From CAYVIB01 sp964451365 (GTDB lineage: Bacteria; Pseudomonadota; Gammaproteobacteria; Pseudomonadales; Cellvibrionaceae): a stretch of 13,893 bases of DNA. Shown here piece by piece: positions 7,292-13,893 of this stretch. Where the stretch lies: positions 1 to 13,893 of the forward strand of contig CAYVIB010000057.1 in NCBI GenBank assembly GCA_964451365.1. Direction: 5' to 3'. The stretch's first letter is position 1, and each line of letters opens with the position of its first letter. The notes under the pieces were generated by a model, which was given only the letters and a program-made list of their open reading frames with translations, had not been told where the DNA came from and made no database searches. The translations under genes were made by a program, and so were the position numbers.

Positions 7292-7338
7292 AATTGTTCA
7301 GCGAAATTGGAACAAGTTCCGAATTTCGCTGAACAATT
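7292..7338. repeat. Long near-perfect inverted repeat (17-bp arms plus inner 5-bp stem)
   Basis: The arms 7292-7308 and 7322-7338 are exact reverse complements (AATTGTTCAGCGAAATT). Between them GGAAC-AA-GTTCC continues the stem, leaving one unpaired G at 7321. Folded, this is about 22 base pairs closed by a very short loop. There is no T run on either side, so it is not a standard terminator. It lies about 140 bases before the gcvP start and 285 before the CvpA-like start. A dimeric regulator site, a cruciform or a repeat-element remnant are the options. Confidence 0.9.
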
Positions 7339-7379
7339 TGGTGGCGGATTGAGGGATTTTGTGCCACTAAGATAGTGGG

Positions 7380-7555
7380 GGCAGCAACACGAGGTATTTT
7401 GAAATCGCATGAATACTTCCCTGTAGCTCCGATGTGCAGGGAAGTACCGGGCGGCGATCCGTTAATGCCGCGATGGCAGGATGCCATTGAGCGGCCTCGC
7501 GTCATCCATGACTTGAGGGTTTCAGAATGCCTTCCGATGCCGCCTTCGAGGGCTG
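7380..7555. repeat. Hairpin-rich stretch, possible intergenic repeat element
   Basis: Several inverted repeats cluster here: TACTTCCCTG at 7414-7423 with CAGGGAAGTA at 7437-7446 (10-bp arms, 13-base loop), ATGGCA-GGA-TGCCAT near 7473-7487, and GTCAT-CC-ATGAC near 7501-7512. The stretch resembles repetitive extragenic elements seen between genes in gammaproteobacteria. No second copy is present in this window, so the repeat status is inferred. Confidence 0.4.
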
Positions 7556-7579
7556 CGGGTGTGTGCTTCTTTTCATACA

Positions 7580-7607
7580 TTAAAAACGATATAACTTAAA
7601 AACGATA
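7580..7607 (+). promoter_or_regulatory. Duplicated 12-mer in the probable promoter of the CvpA-like gene
   Basis: TTAAAAACGATA occurs at 7580-7591 and 7596-7607, a 16-base period, ending 15 bases before the start codon. TATAAC at 7590-7595 could serve as a -10 element, with only a weak -35 candidate (TTCTTT, 7567-7572). The duplication may be an operator or simply a slipped duplication in AT-rich leader DNA. Confidence 0.4.
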
Positions 7608-7622
7608 AGAGATTAATACTAT

Positions 7623-8867
7623 ATGTCGATCATAACGATCCTTTTCCTTGCCTGGGTGGCGTTCTACGTTTTTCGCGGATACAAGAAGGGCCTGTGGCCG
7701 ATGGTGTTGGGCCTGGTGGGTTTTGTTGGCGCTTATGTGGTGTCGATTTTGTGGGCGACGGATTTTGCGGCGTTTTTGCAGTCGATGGGCTTGAGTAGTG
7801 TGGCGGCGATGATTACCGCTGTTGTGGTGTTGTTTTTCGGTACGTCGTTTTTGTTGTCCACATTGCCGCAGTTTGTTTTTGCCGCGAAGTTTCGCCAGGA
7901 GCGGTTCAGGCTTCCGATTTTCGGCGCGGCGCTTGGTGGACTGGTGGGGATTGTTAGCGGTTTGATTTTGATCTGGGGTTATTCACTGGTTAAAAGTACG
8001 GTGATCGATAAGCCGGGTGGTTCGTCGGCCTTGTCCGAAATGAAAGAGTCCGAAACGGGGCAGTCTTCTTCCGGTACGCCGGAGCCTGTGTTGGAGCAGG
8101 AGAAGGCGGTGTTGGCTGAGCTGGCGTCGAAGTTTGTCGGCAAGGTGGCGTCCGCCGGTATTGATGCCGTTGGCACTGAAAGTATGCAGGCCAAGGCGAT
8201 GGGCGCGATGTTGCAGCAGCCGGAGGCGTTTGTCGGAAGTTTGAAGTCGCTGTCGCGCTCGCCGGAGTTGCGGGAGTTTGTTAACGACAGGAATGTGCAG
8301 TACATGATGGCGATTAACGATGTCAGCAGTGTGATGCAGACGGAATCGTTTAAAAGGTTGCGCAATCAGCCGGGCATGGACAGTTTGATTGGGCTGGTGG
8401 ACCCGGCGGGTGGTGATGTCAGCCCGGAGGAGATGGACAGGGCGGTTGCGGAGAAGATGACGTTTGTCTGGCGCCGCATGCAGTATATGAAGAATGACCC
8501 GCGGGTGCAGGAGGTTCTGCGCGACCCGGAGGTGCATAACCTGATTCAGCAGCAAAATCCGGCGGCGTTGTTGGTTAATCCTAAAATTCATCGCTTGATT
8601 GGTTTGATTATGGAGGACCAGCCCGAGATGGAGAGTGTGGATTTTACGCGTTTTGTAGGCACCGCGATTGCGCCGCAGGGAGAGGCATCGGATGAGGCGC
8701 CACCGGAAGACGTTGAGGGGGGCGAGCGAATGCAGGTTGCACCACCGGCACCCCGCCAGCCGGATGTGATTTACAAGTGGTATGATGATTCCGGCCAGGT
8801 GCGGTACACGGACAAGAAAAATACGCCGGTGGGTAAGCTCGATTCCGCCGAGTTGATGACCCGATAG
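7623..8867 (+). CDS. CvpA-family membrane protein with C-terminal DUF4124-like segment
   Basis: This 414-residue protein has two recognisable parts. Residues 1 to about 125 contain four hydrophobic segments with the CvpA pattern (FYVFRGYKKGLWPMVLGLVGFVGAY early, then GAALGGLVGIVSGLILIWGY). CvpA is an inner-membrane protein linked to colicin V production, purF regulation and envelope robustness. A long hydrophilic helical middle follows (about 130-375). The end (380-414) reads VIYKWYDDSGQVRYTDKKNTP, which matches the short DUF4124 motif normally found near the N-terminus of secreted or periplasmic proteins. The combination is unusual. The ribosome site is weak (AAGAGA about 12 bases upstream). 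It is not followed by purF, the classic neighbour of cvpA. The precise role is unknown. Confidence 0.85.
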   Translation: MSIITILFLAWVAFYVFRGYKKGLWPMVLGLVGFVGAYVVSILWATDFAAFLQSMGLSSVAAMITAVVVLFFGTSFLLSTLPQFVFAAKFRQERFRLPIFGAALGGLVGIVSGLILIWGYSLVKSTVIDKPGGSSALSEMKESETGQSSSGTPEPVLEQEKAVLAELASKFVGKVASAGIDAVGTESMQAKAMGAMLQQPEAFVGSLKSLSRSPELREFVNDRNVQYMMAINDVSSVMQTESFKRLRNQPGMDSLIGLVDPAGGDVSPEEMDRAVAEKMTFVWRRMQYMKNDPRVQEVLRDPEVHNLIQQQNPAALLVNPKIHRLIGLIMEDQPEMESVDFTRFVGTAIAPQGEASDEAPPEDVEGGERMQVAPPAPRQPDVIYKWYDDSGQVRYTDKKNTPVGKLDSAELMTR

Positions 8868-8915
8868 GCTCACGCTTTGCATATTGATGATGCGGCAGGC
8901 CGGGCCTCGCCTACC

Positions 8916-9083
8916 GTAGGGGCGGACCCAAGTGTCCGCCCTTGTTTTGCGGGTTAACCCCCCGAGGTATTTTATTGGGGCTAACCCCCTTGCGGTGATT
9001 TTTTGTAGAGGTAACCCTTGCGGTGTTTCTTGTAGGGGTAACCCTTGCGGTTACTCTGGGCGGACACGTGGGTCCGCCCCTAC
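8916..9083. mobile_element. MITE/REP-like element with 26-bp inverted ends
   Basis: The ends 8916-8941 and 9058-9083 are inverted repeats with one mismatch in 26. Each end is itself a hairpin: GGGCGGAC, six bases, GTCCGCCC. Inside lie tandem units of TGTAGRGGTAACCCTTGCGGT type. The 168-base element has no coding capacity. GTAGGGGCGGAC-type palindromes are a widespread intergenic repeat style in bacteria, possibly mobilised in trans by a RAYT-like enzyme, but no transposase is present here. No clear target-site duplication is seen. The end hairpins may also act as transcription stops after the CvpA-like gene. Confidence 0.75.
8974..9057 (+). repeat. Three tandem units inside the inverted-repeat element
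   Basis: Units at about 8974-9003, 9004-9030 and 9031-9057 share GGGGTAACCCTTGCGGT with small differences; the last two have exactly the same length (27 bases). A fourth, more diverged unit may begin near 8950 (GGGTTAACCCCCCGAGG). The GGGGTTACCCC-like core is itself palindromic. Confidence 0.75.
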
Positions 9084-9136
9084 AGGTGTTTTGGCGGTAT
9101 CAGCAAATACAAATAACCAGCAACCATGGGAGACTT

Positions 9137-9685
9137 ATGACAGAAACCAAAAAGCGAGTCGGCTGGCAACAGGTAGCGGTCGAAAAAGTATATGAAAATC
9201 CCTGGATCGAAGTTTCCCATCACGATGTCATCACTCCCGCCGGCACCAAGGGCATTTACGGTGTCGTGCATTTCAAGGGCCGCGCGGTCGGCGTTATTCC
9301 CATCGACAGCGAAGGCAATACCTGGCTGGTCAGGCAAAGCCGCTACACGCTGAATACGTATACCTGGGAAATTCCCGAGGGCGGCGCGCCGGAAGGGGAG
9401 GACACACTCACCGCCGCAAAGCGCGAACTGGAAGAGGAGGCGGGGCTGAAGGCGCGAAAGTGGCGTGAACTTATCACCATTCACCAGTCAAACTCCGTTT
9501 CCGATGAGATTGGCATTGTTTACGTGGCGGAGGATTTGTATCCCGGCCAGCAAAGCCTGGAGGAAACGGAAGATATCGAACTGAAAAAACTGCCGCTGAC
9601 CGAAGCCATTCAGATGGTGAAGGACGGTGTTATCACCGATTCCATGTCGGTGGCGGGATTATTGCGCCTGGCGCTCGATATGTAA
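9137..9685 (+). CDS. Nudix hydrolase, ADP-ribose pyrophosphatase-like
   Basis: This 182-residue protein carries a complete Nudix box at residues 82-104: Gly82, Glu88, then Arg96-Glu-Leu-Glu-Glu-Glu-Ala-Gly-Leu104, an exact fit to G-x5-E-x7-REUxEExGU. The Glu residues bind the metals that hydrolyse nucleoside-diphosphate-linked substrates. Length and the strand pattern before the box (VVHFKGRAVGVIPIDSEGNTWLVRQSRY) resemble ADP-ribose/ADP-sugar pyrophosphatases, but the substrate is not proven. I chose the ATG at 9137 because GGGAG lies five to nine bases before it. A GTG 38 codons upstream is in frame, but that extension is encoded by the repeat element and is surely not native. It leads a plus-strand gene string; the methyltransferase starts 10 bases after its stop. 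Confidence 0.92.
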   Translation: MTETKKRVGWQQVAVEKVYENPWIEVSHHDVITPAGTKGIYGVVHFKGRAVGVIPIDSEGNTWLVRQSRYTLNTYTWEIPEGGAPEGEDTLTAAKRELEEEAGLKARKWRELITIHQSNSVSDEIGIVYVAEDLYPGQQSLEETEDIELKKLPLTEAIQMVKDGVITDSMSVAGLLRLALDM

Positions 9686-9695
9686 CGGCCAATTC

Positions 9696-10403
9696 ATGAC
9701 CGACCTCCATGAGCGGAAAATTCTGACGGCCTGGCAAAGCAATGCGCAGCCTTGGAGCCAGGCAGTGCGGGAAAACCGGATTGAAAGTCGCGTAACGGTA
9801 ACGAACAAAGCCATTGTCGATACCGTGTTGGACGAATGCCGGGCGGCAAGTTTAACAACCGTGCTGGACCTGGGATGTGGCGAGGGCTGGCTCGTCCGCG
9901 AGCTGAATAATAATGATTTATCCGCCACCGGCATGGATGCTGTCGATGGTTTAATCGATCGGGCGCGCGAATTGGACTCCGATGGGAAAGATCGGTATAA
10001 AGTTTTGTCATATAACGAACTTGCCGACGGAGAACTTGCCGAGACATTTGATGTTGTGGTGGCCAATTTTTCCCTGCTGGGAGAAGAATCAGTTGGCCGG
10101 CTATTTGCCGCCTTCGAAAATATTTTGAATTCGAGTGGACGACTAATTGTGCAAACTGTCCATCCTGTTTTTGCCTGTGGGGAGGAGCCCTACGAAAACG
10201 GCTGGCGGGAGGAATCGTGGAAAAATTTTGGCGGAGAGTTTACCGAACCGGCGCCCTGGTTTTTTCGCACATTGGAAAGCTGGAAAAGCCTGTTTGTTGA
10301 TAATGCTTTCGAACTTATAAAAATAAAAGAACCATTAAACCTCAAAACAAAAACTCCCGCATCAATCATTTTTGTTGCGAAAAAACAGCGAAGAAACACA
10401 TGA
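9696..10403 (+). CDS. Class I SAM-dependent methyltransferase
   Basis: This 235-residue protein has the class I methyltransferase fold. Motif I is VLDLGCGEGWL (56-66), Asp81 ends strand 2 (SATGMD), and FDVVVANFSLLGE marks strand 4. A later GRLIVQTVHPV is strand 5. The glycine loop and Asp81 bind S-adenosylmethionine. The acceptor cannot be identified; small-molecule methyltransferases of this UbiE/Methyltransf_11-like type are common. The ATG at 9696 begins a normal N-terminus (MTDLHERKILTAW). An upstream in-frame ATG at 9627 would run inside the Nudix gene and is unlikely. No good ribosome site is visible, suggesting coupling to the Nudix gene. Its TGA overlaps the ATG of the transporter (ATGA). 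Confidence 0.88.
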   Translation: MTDLHERKILTAWQSNAQPWSQAVRENRIESRVTVTNKAIVDTVLDECRAASLTTVLDLGCGEGWLVRELNNNDLSATGMDAVDGLIDRARELDSDGKDRYKVLSYNELADGELAETFDVVVANFSLLGEESVGRLFAAFENILNSSGRLIVQTVHPVFACGEEPYENGWREESWKNFGGEFTEPAPWFFRTLESWKSLFVDNAFELIKIKEPLNLKTKTPASIIFVAKKQRRNT

Positions 10404-12220
10404 GTCAAACACAAGATATAACCCGGCCCGAGGAACATGTAGCACCTGTTCATAGCGGGGAGCTGTTCGGTCATCCCAAAGGTTTGTACGTCTGCTTTGC
10501 CACCGAAATGTGGGAGCGGTTTTCTTTTTACGGGATGAAATACCTCCTGTTGTTGTATCTGACCAAATATCATTTGTTCAGCGACAGCAGCGGTCTGAAT
10601 GTGCTTGGCGCCTATGCCGGCCTGGTGTACGCGCTGCCGGTTATTGGCGGACTGATTGCGGACCGCTACCTCGGTACCCGCAAGGCGGTGGTGATAGGTG
10701 GAATATTGCTGTCCATCGGGCACCTGCTGATGGCCGTGGAAGGCGAGCAGGCAATATATTATGCCGCCGGCACGGTTTTGGATAGTGACCTGCGGCTTAC
10801 CGATGGCACGGTGTTGTCGGCCGGAACGGTTTTAACCGAAGCCATTACCAAACAGGATACCGCGGCGTTAAAGGTTTTTTATCTCGCGCTGTCGTTTATT
10901 GTTGCCGGTGTGGGTTTCCTGAAGCCGAATATTTCGGTGATCGTTGGCAAACTTTATCCCGAAAACGACCCGCGTCAGGATTCCGGTTTCACTATTTTTT
11001 ACATGGGTATTAACGTCGGCTCGTTTTTCGCCACGCTGATCTGCGGCTACCTGGGTGAAACCTACGGTTGGAAATATGGTTTCGGTTTGGCCGGTGTTGG
11101 AATGGTGTTGGGATTGTTTACTTTTCTCTATGGCCAACGATATTTGCGAGGGTATGCGGAACCGCCCGATCCGGAAAAATTGAGGGAAAAAATGTTCGGT
11201 CCGCTGAGCCGTGAACGCATTATTTATCTCAGTACAATTCCGGCCATCGCGGTAATCTGGTTTCTGGTGCAGAGCGAACCCGTGGTGCATATTACCCAGA
11301 ATATATTTCTGGTGACCGGCATTGTCGGCATTCTGGCGTTTTCCATGCTGTACCATCAGGACCGGGGCAAGAATATTGTTATCGGCTTTGCCGCATTTAC
11401 GGTGTTGATGGGAATTCTTGCCATTCTGCTGCAAAACAATGTGTTTGAAGTCTCCCCCGTGGTCAGCGAGATCAGCCTGTATTTCGCGCTGGCTTGCCTT
11501 TTGGGCTATGTGTTGTGGGGTTACAAATATCATTTCTCGCACGAGTTTTCGCGTACATTGGTGTTGATGATACTCATCGTATCCACCATTGTATTTTGGG
11601 CGCTGTTCGAGCAGTCGGCCGCGTCGATGACGTTTTTCGCGGATCGCTCCCTCGACCGGGAAGTGGGCGGCTTTACGTTTAAAGCAAGTCAGTTTGGTGC
11701 GTTAAACGCGGGCTTTATTATGCTGCTCGCCATTCCATTTGCCATTCTCTGGCCGTGGCTGGACCGGCGCAACCTCAACCCCGGCACACCGGTTAAATTC
11801 GCGTTGGGTATTATCCAGGCGGGCCTCGGTTTTGCCGCGCTGGTAATCGGCGCGCAGTTCCCGGATGAGTCCGGCAAGGTCGCCGCGATCTGGCTGGTGC
11901 TGGCCTATCTGCTTCACACCACGGGTGAATTGTGTCTCTCCCCGATAGGGCTGTCGGCGGTGACCAAACTCTCTATTTCGAAAGTCGTCAGCATCAGTAT
12001 GGGCACATGGTTTGTCGCCACCGCATTGTCGGAGACGGTGGCAACGCGCCTGTCAAAACTGGCGGCCATCGATACGAAAGCGGGCGGCAGTGATCCGTTC
12101 GAAGTGCTGGCCACCTACACTTCCCTTTTCGAAACGCTGATGTGGACGGGAATTATCTTTGGTATTTTTATGCTGCTTATTTCCCCGCTGCTTAAAAAAG
12201 GTATGTTTGGTATTCATTAA
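10400..12220 (+). CDS. Proton-dependent oligopeptide transporter (POT/PTR2 family)
   Basis: This 606-residue inner-membrane carrier imports di- and tripeptides with protons. Near the N-terminus Glu36-Met-Trp-Glu39-Arg40-Phe is the ExxER motif that couples protons to peptide binding. FYMGINVGSFFATLICGYLGE, beginning near residue 200, matches the second PTR2 signature (FYxxINxGS). About 14 hydrophobic segments span the chain; an inserted stretch with low-hydrophobicity repeats (VLDSDLRLTDGTVLSAGTVLTE, about 122-145) lies between early helices. It is longer than E. coli DtpA (about 500). It is translationally coupled to the methyltransferase by an ATGA overlap and followed after 19 bases by a periplasm-facing dipeptidase, consistent with shared use of peptides. 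Confidence 0.95.
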   Translation: MSQTQDITRPEEHVAPVHSGELFGHPKGLYVCFATEMWERFSFYGMKYLLLLYLTKYHLFSDSSGLNVLGAYAGLVYALPVIGGLIADRYLGTRKAVVIGGILLSIGHLLMAVEGEQAIYYAAGTVLDSDLRLTDGTVLSAGTVLTEAITKQDTAALKVFYLALSFIVAGVGFLKPNISVIVGKLYPENDPRQDSGFTIFYMGINVGSFFATLICGYLGETYGWKYGFGLAGVGMVLGLFTFLYGQRYLRGYAEPPDPEKLREKMFGPLSRERIIYLSTIPAIAVIWFLVQSEPVVHITQNIFLVTGIVGILAFSMLYHQDRGKNIVIGFAAFTVLMGILAILLQNNVFEVSPVVSEISLYFALACLLGYVLWGYKYHFSHEFSRTLVLMILIVSTIVFWALFEQSAASMTFFADRSLDREVGGFTFKASQFGALNAGFIMLLAIPFAILWPWLDRRNLNPGTPVKFALGIIQAGLGFAALVIGAQFPDESGKVAAIWLVLAYLLHTTGELCLSPIGLSAVTKLSISKVVSISMGTWFVATALSETVATRLSKLAAIDTKAGGSDPFEVLATYTSLFETLMWTGIIFGIFMLLISPLLKKGMFGIH

Positions 12221-12239
12221 ACTCTCAATGGGCAATACG

Positions 12240-13893
12240 ATGAAAATACTTTTAGCGAAAAAAGCACTGCTTGCTGCTGTTGCGGCCAATTTGTTTCTCC
12301 TCGCCGGTTGCCAGGAATCCGCTGACGCGCCGGCCGAAGTGGAAAAAACCGCGGTGACGGAGCCGCAAAAGTCGGCCGAGCAGTTTATTGCCGAAGTCAA
12401 CAAACGCTACGAAGAAGAGACCCGCGAGTACAATGCCGCGCAGTGGGTTTATAACACGTATATCAATGAAGATTCCGGTCTGCTGGCCACCAAGGCAAGT
12501 GAACGCTTGATGGCAATGGAAAAGGAAATTCTTTCGCAGGCGCGAAAATACAAGGATGCGGAGATGGACCCCGCAACCGCGAAGGCGTACAGCAATCTCA
12601 CCAAGGGTAAAACATTGTTGCCGCCGGATACACCGGAACAGCGTGCCGAACTGGCCGCCCTGGCGACAAAAATGGAGGGCGCCTACGGCTCCGGTAAATA
12701 TTGCAAGGAGGAAAACGGCGAGGAGGTTTGTCGCAACCTTATCGAGTTGTCGAAGGTTCTCGCGGAAAGTCGCGACTACGACGAATTGCTGGATGCCTGG
12801 GTGGGCTGGCGAACGGTATCGCCGGCCTATCGCAACGACTATGCGAAGTTTATCCAGATCGCCAACGCCGGTGCGCAGGCGTACGGTTTTGATAATCTCG
12901 GCGCATCGTGGAAATCCGGCTACGATATGCCGTCGAAGGAGTTCGAACTGGAGGTAGAACGTTTGTGGAGCCAGGTGGAGCCGCTGTACCAGCAGTTGCA
13001 CTGCAAGGTGCGCGCGGACCTGGCGGAAAAATATGGTGAGGACAAGGTGCCGCTGGACCAGCCGATACCGGCGCATCTGCTCGGCAACATGTGGAGCCAG
13101 CAGTGGGGCGAAATTTTTGATGTGGTGCAGCCTTATCCCGGCGTGGGGGATCTGGACGTGACCGCCGCATTGGTGGCGCAGGACAAGGACGCAATCGAAA
13201 TTACAAAGATTGCCGAACAGTTTTTTGTGTCCCTGGGGATGCAGGATCTGCCGGCGAGCTTTTGGGAAAAGTCGATGCTGACCAAACCGCGCGATCGTGA
13301 AGTGGTATGTCACGCGAGCGCCTGGACAATGGACGGCAAAACCGATGTGCGAATCAAGCAGTGTATTGAACCAACCGAGGAAGAGTTTCAAACCGTGCAC
13401 CATGAGCTGGGCCATATTTATTATGACCTCGCCTACAACAAACAACCGATGTTGTTCCAGAATGGCGCCCACGACGGTTTTCACGAGGCGATCGGCGATA
13501 CCATTTCGCTTTCGATAACGCCCGGTTATCTCCAGGAGGTTGGCCTGATCGACGAAACCGTGGATAACGAGCAGGCGGTGATTAACCAGCAGATGAAACT
13601 CGCCCTGGATAAAATCGCGTTCCTGCCGTTTGGCAAACTCATCGACCAGTGGCGCTGGAAAGTGTTCTCCGGCGAAATTAAACCGGAGGATTACAACAAG
13701 GCGTGGTGGGATCTTCGCACACAATACCAGGGAATAAGACCGCCGGTGGCGCGCAGCGAAAACGATTTCGATCCCGGTGCGAAATACCATATTCCGGCAA
13801 ACGTTCCCTATACGCGTTATTTTCTCGCGCACATACTGCAGTTCCAGTTTCACAAGGCGCTGTGCGACGCGGCCGGCTTCGAGGGGCCGTTGT
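12240..13893 (+). CDS. M2-family peptidyl-dipeptidase (ACE-like) lipoprotein, cut by the window end
   Basis: The frame stays open to the window edge, giving 551 residues of an estimated 600-plus; the stop is not seen. The N-terminus MKILLAKKALLAAV...LLAGC is a lipoprotein signal, with Cys24 as the likely lipidated residue. The zinc site is His388-Glu-Leu-Gly-His392, and Glu416 in GFHEAIGD is the third ligand, exactly the angiotensin-converting-enzyme (M2) arrangement. Such enzymes remove C-terminal dipeptides from oligopeptides. A membrane-anchored, periplasmic or surface location is inferred. An in-frame ATG four codons earlier (12228) is an alternative start; I prefer 12240 because it begins the signal peptide with MK. 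It starts 19 bases after the POT transporter, implying a peptide-degradation-and-uptake operon. Confidence 0.95.
   Translation, partial: MKILLAKKALLAAVAANLFLLAGCQESADAPAEVEKTAVTEPQKSAEQFIAEVNKRYEEETREYNAAQWVYNTYINEDSGLLATKASERLMAMEKEILSQARKYKDAEMDPATAKAYSNLTKGKTLLPPDTPEQRAELAALATKMEGAYGSGKYCKEENGEEVCRNLIELSKVLAESRDYDELLDAWVGWRTVSPAYRNDYAKFIQIANAGAQAYGFDNLGASWKSGYDMPSKEFELEVERLWSQVEPLYQQLHCKVRADLAEKYGEDKVPLDQPIPAHLLGNMWSQQWGEIFDVVQPYPGVGDLDVTAALVAQDKDAIEITKIAEQFFVSLGMQDLPASFWEKSMLTKPRDREVVCHASAWTMDGKTDVRIKQCIEPTEEEFQTVHHELGHIYYDLAYNKQPMLFQNGAHDGFHEAIGDTISLSITPGYLQEVGLIDETVDNEQAVINQQMKLALDKIAFLPFGKLIDQWRWKVFSGEIKPEDYNKAWWDLRTQYQGIRPPVARSENDFDPGAKYHIPANVPYTRYFLAHILQFQFHKALCDAAGFEGPL

Larger units (their letters stand above)
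7155..7622. other. Divergent intergenic region between gcvP and the CvpA-like gene
   Basis: This 468-base gap should contain both divergent promoters. A minus-strand open frame of 127 codons crosses it (7197-7580), but its composition is unprotein-like and it runs through several inverted repeats, so I do not call it. Visible contents are the long inverted repeat 7292-7338, a hairpin-rich stretch 7380-7555 and a duplicated 12-mer just before the CvpA-like gene. I looked for the conserved core of a glycine riboswitch ahead of gcvP and did not see one. Confidence 0.6.

Noticed and set aside
7197..7580. 127-codon minus-strand open frame upstream of gcvP
   Set aside because: It crosses several inverted repeats, has no domain, and its sequence looks like translated intergenic repeat DNA.
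7983..8882. 299-codon minus-strand open frame opposite the CvpA-like gene
   Set aside because: It is His/Arg/Leu-rich antisense of a gene with clear membrane helices and a DUF4124-like tail.
12252..13853. 533-codon minus-strand open frame opposite the M2 peptidase
   Set aside because: The plus strand encodes a clear peptidase with a zinc site and lipoprotein signal; the minus frame is Arg/His/Leu-rich shadow.

Overview
The window joins two very different pieces of DNA. From about 4260 to the right end it is ordinary, moderately GC-rich chromosome of a Gram-negative bacterium. A single-polypeptide glycine decarboxylase, a CvpA-type membrane protein with a DUF4124-like tail, a POT peptide transporter and an M2 (ACE-like) lipoprotein peptidase together suggest a gammaproteobacterium, possibly a marine Cellvibrionaceae or Alteromonadales relative. 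The taxonomy is inference from gene content and style; no rRNA or tRNA gene is present. From 1 to about 4259 the DNA is visibly AT-richer, repeat-laden and packed with small minus-strand genes of defence or toxin-antitoxin type: an accessory island that stops within 60 bases of the gcvP stop codon.

Layout, left to right. Bases 1-645 hold no credible gene but a field of short repeats built on GGRTGTCC. Bases 646-1679 (minus) are a two-gene overlapping operon: a DUF6036-like nucleotidyltransferase-fold protein, then an unknown 142-residue protein. Two near-identical ~46-base direct repeats (523-568 and 1759-1804) flank this operon like the ends of a cassette. Bases 1838-3430 (minus) carry a DUF262 protein with a DGQQR motif, directly abutted (TAA then ATG) by a HEPN-type putative RNase with an R-x4-H motif. 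Upstream on the same strand, 3516-4202 encodes a protein with a PD...EVK signature typical of PD-(D/E)XK nucleases. These three genes may form one defence module.

Bases 4260-7154 (minus) are gcvP, standing alone without gcvT or gcvH next to it. The gcvP/cvpA-like divergent intergenic region (7155-7622) contains a striking 17-bp-arm (22 bp with its inner stem) inverted repeat and a second, structured repeat-like stretch. Bases 7623-8867 (plus) encode the CvpA/DUF4124 protein. Bases 8868-9136 hold a MITE- or REP-like element with 26-bp inverted ends and internal tandem repeats.

Bases 9137-13893 (plus) are a tight gene string: Nudix hydrolase, SAM methyltransferase, POT transporter (ATGA overlap with the methyltransferase) and an M2 peptidyl-dipeptidase lipoprotein cut off by the window end. 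The last two suggest a peptide-use unit: the exported peptidase releases dipeptides and the POT carrier imports them. The best candidate for an undescribed system is the island, specifically PD-(D/E)XK + DUF262 + HEPN, and separately the repeat-flanked nucleotidyltransferase pair.
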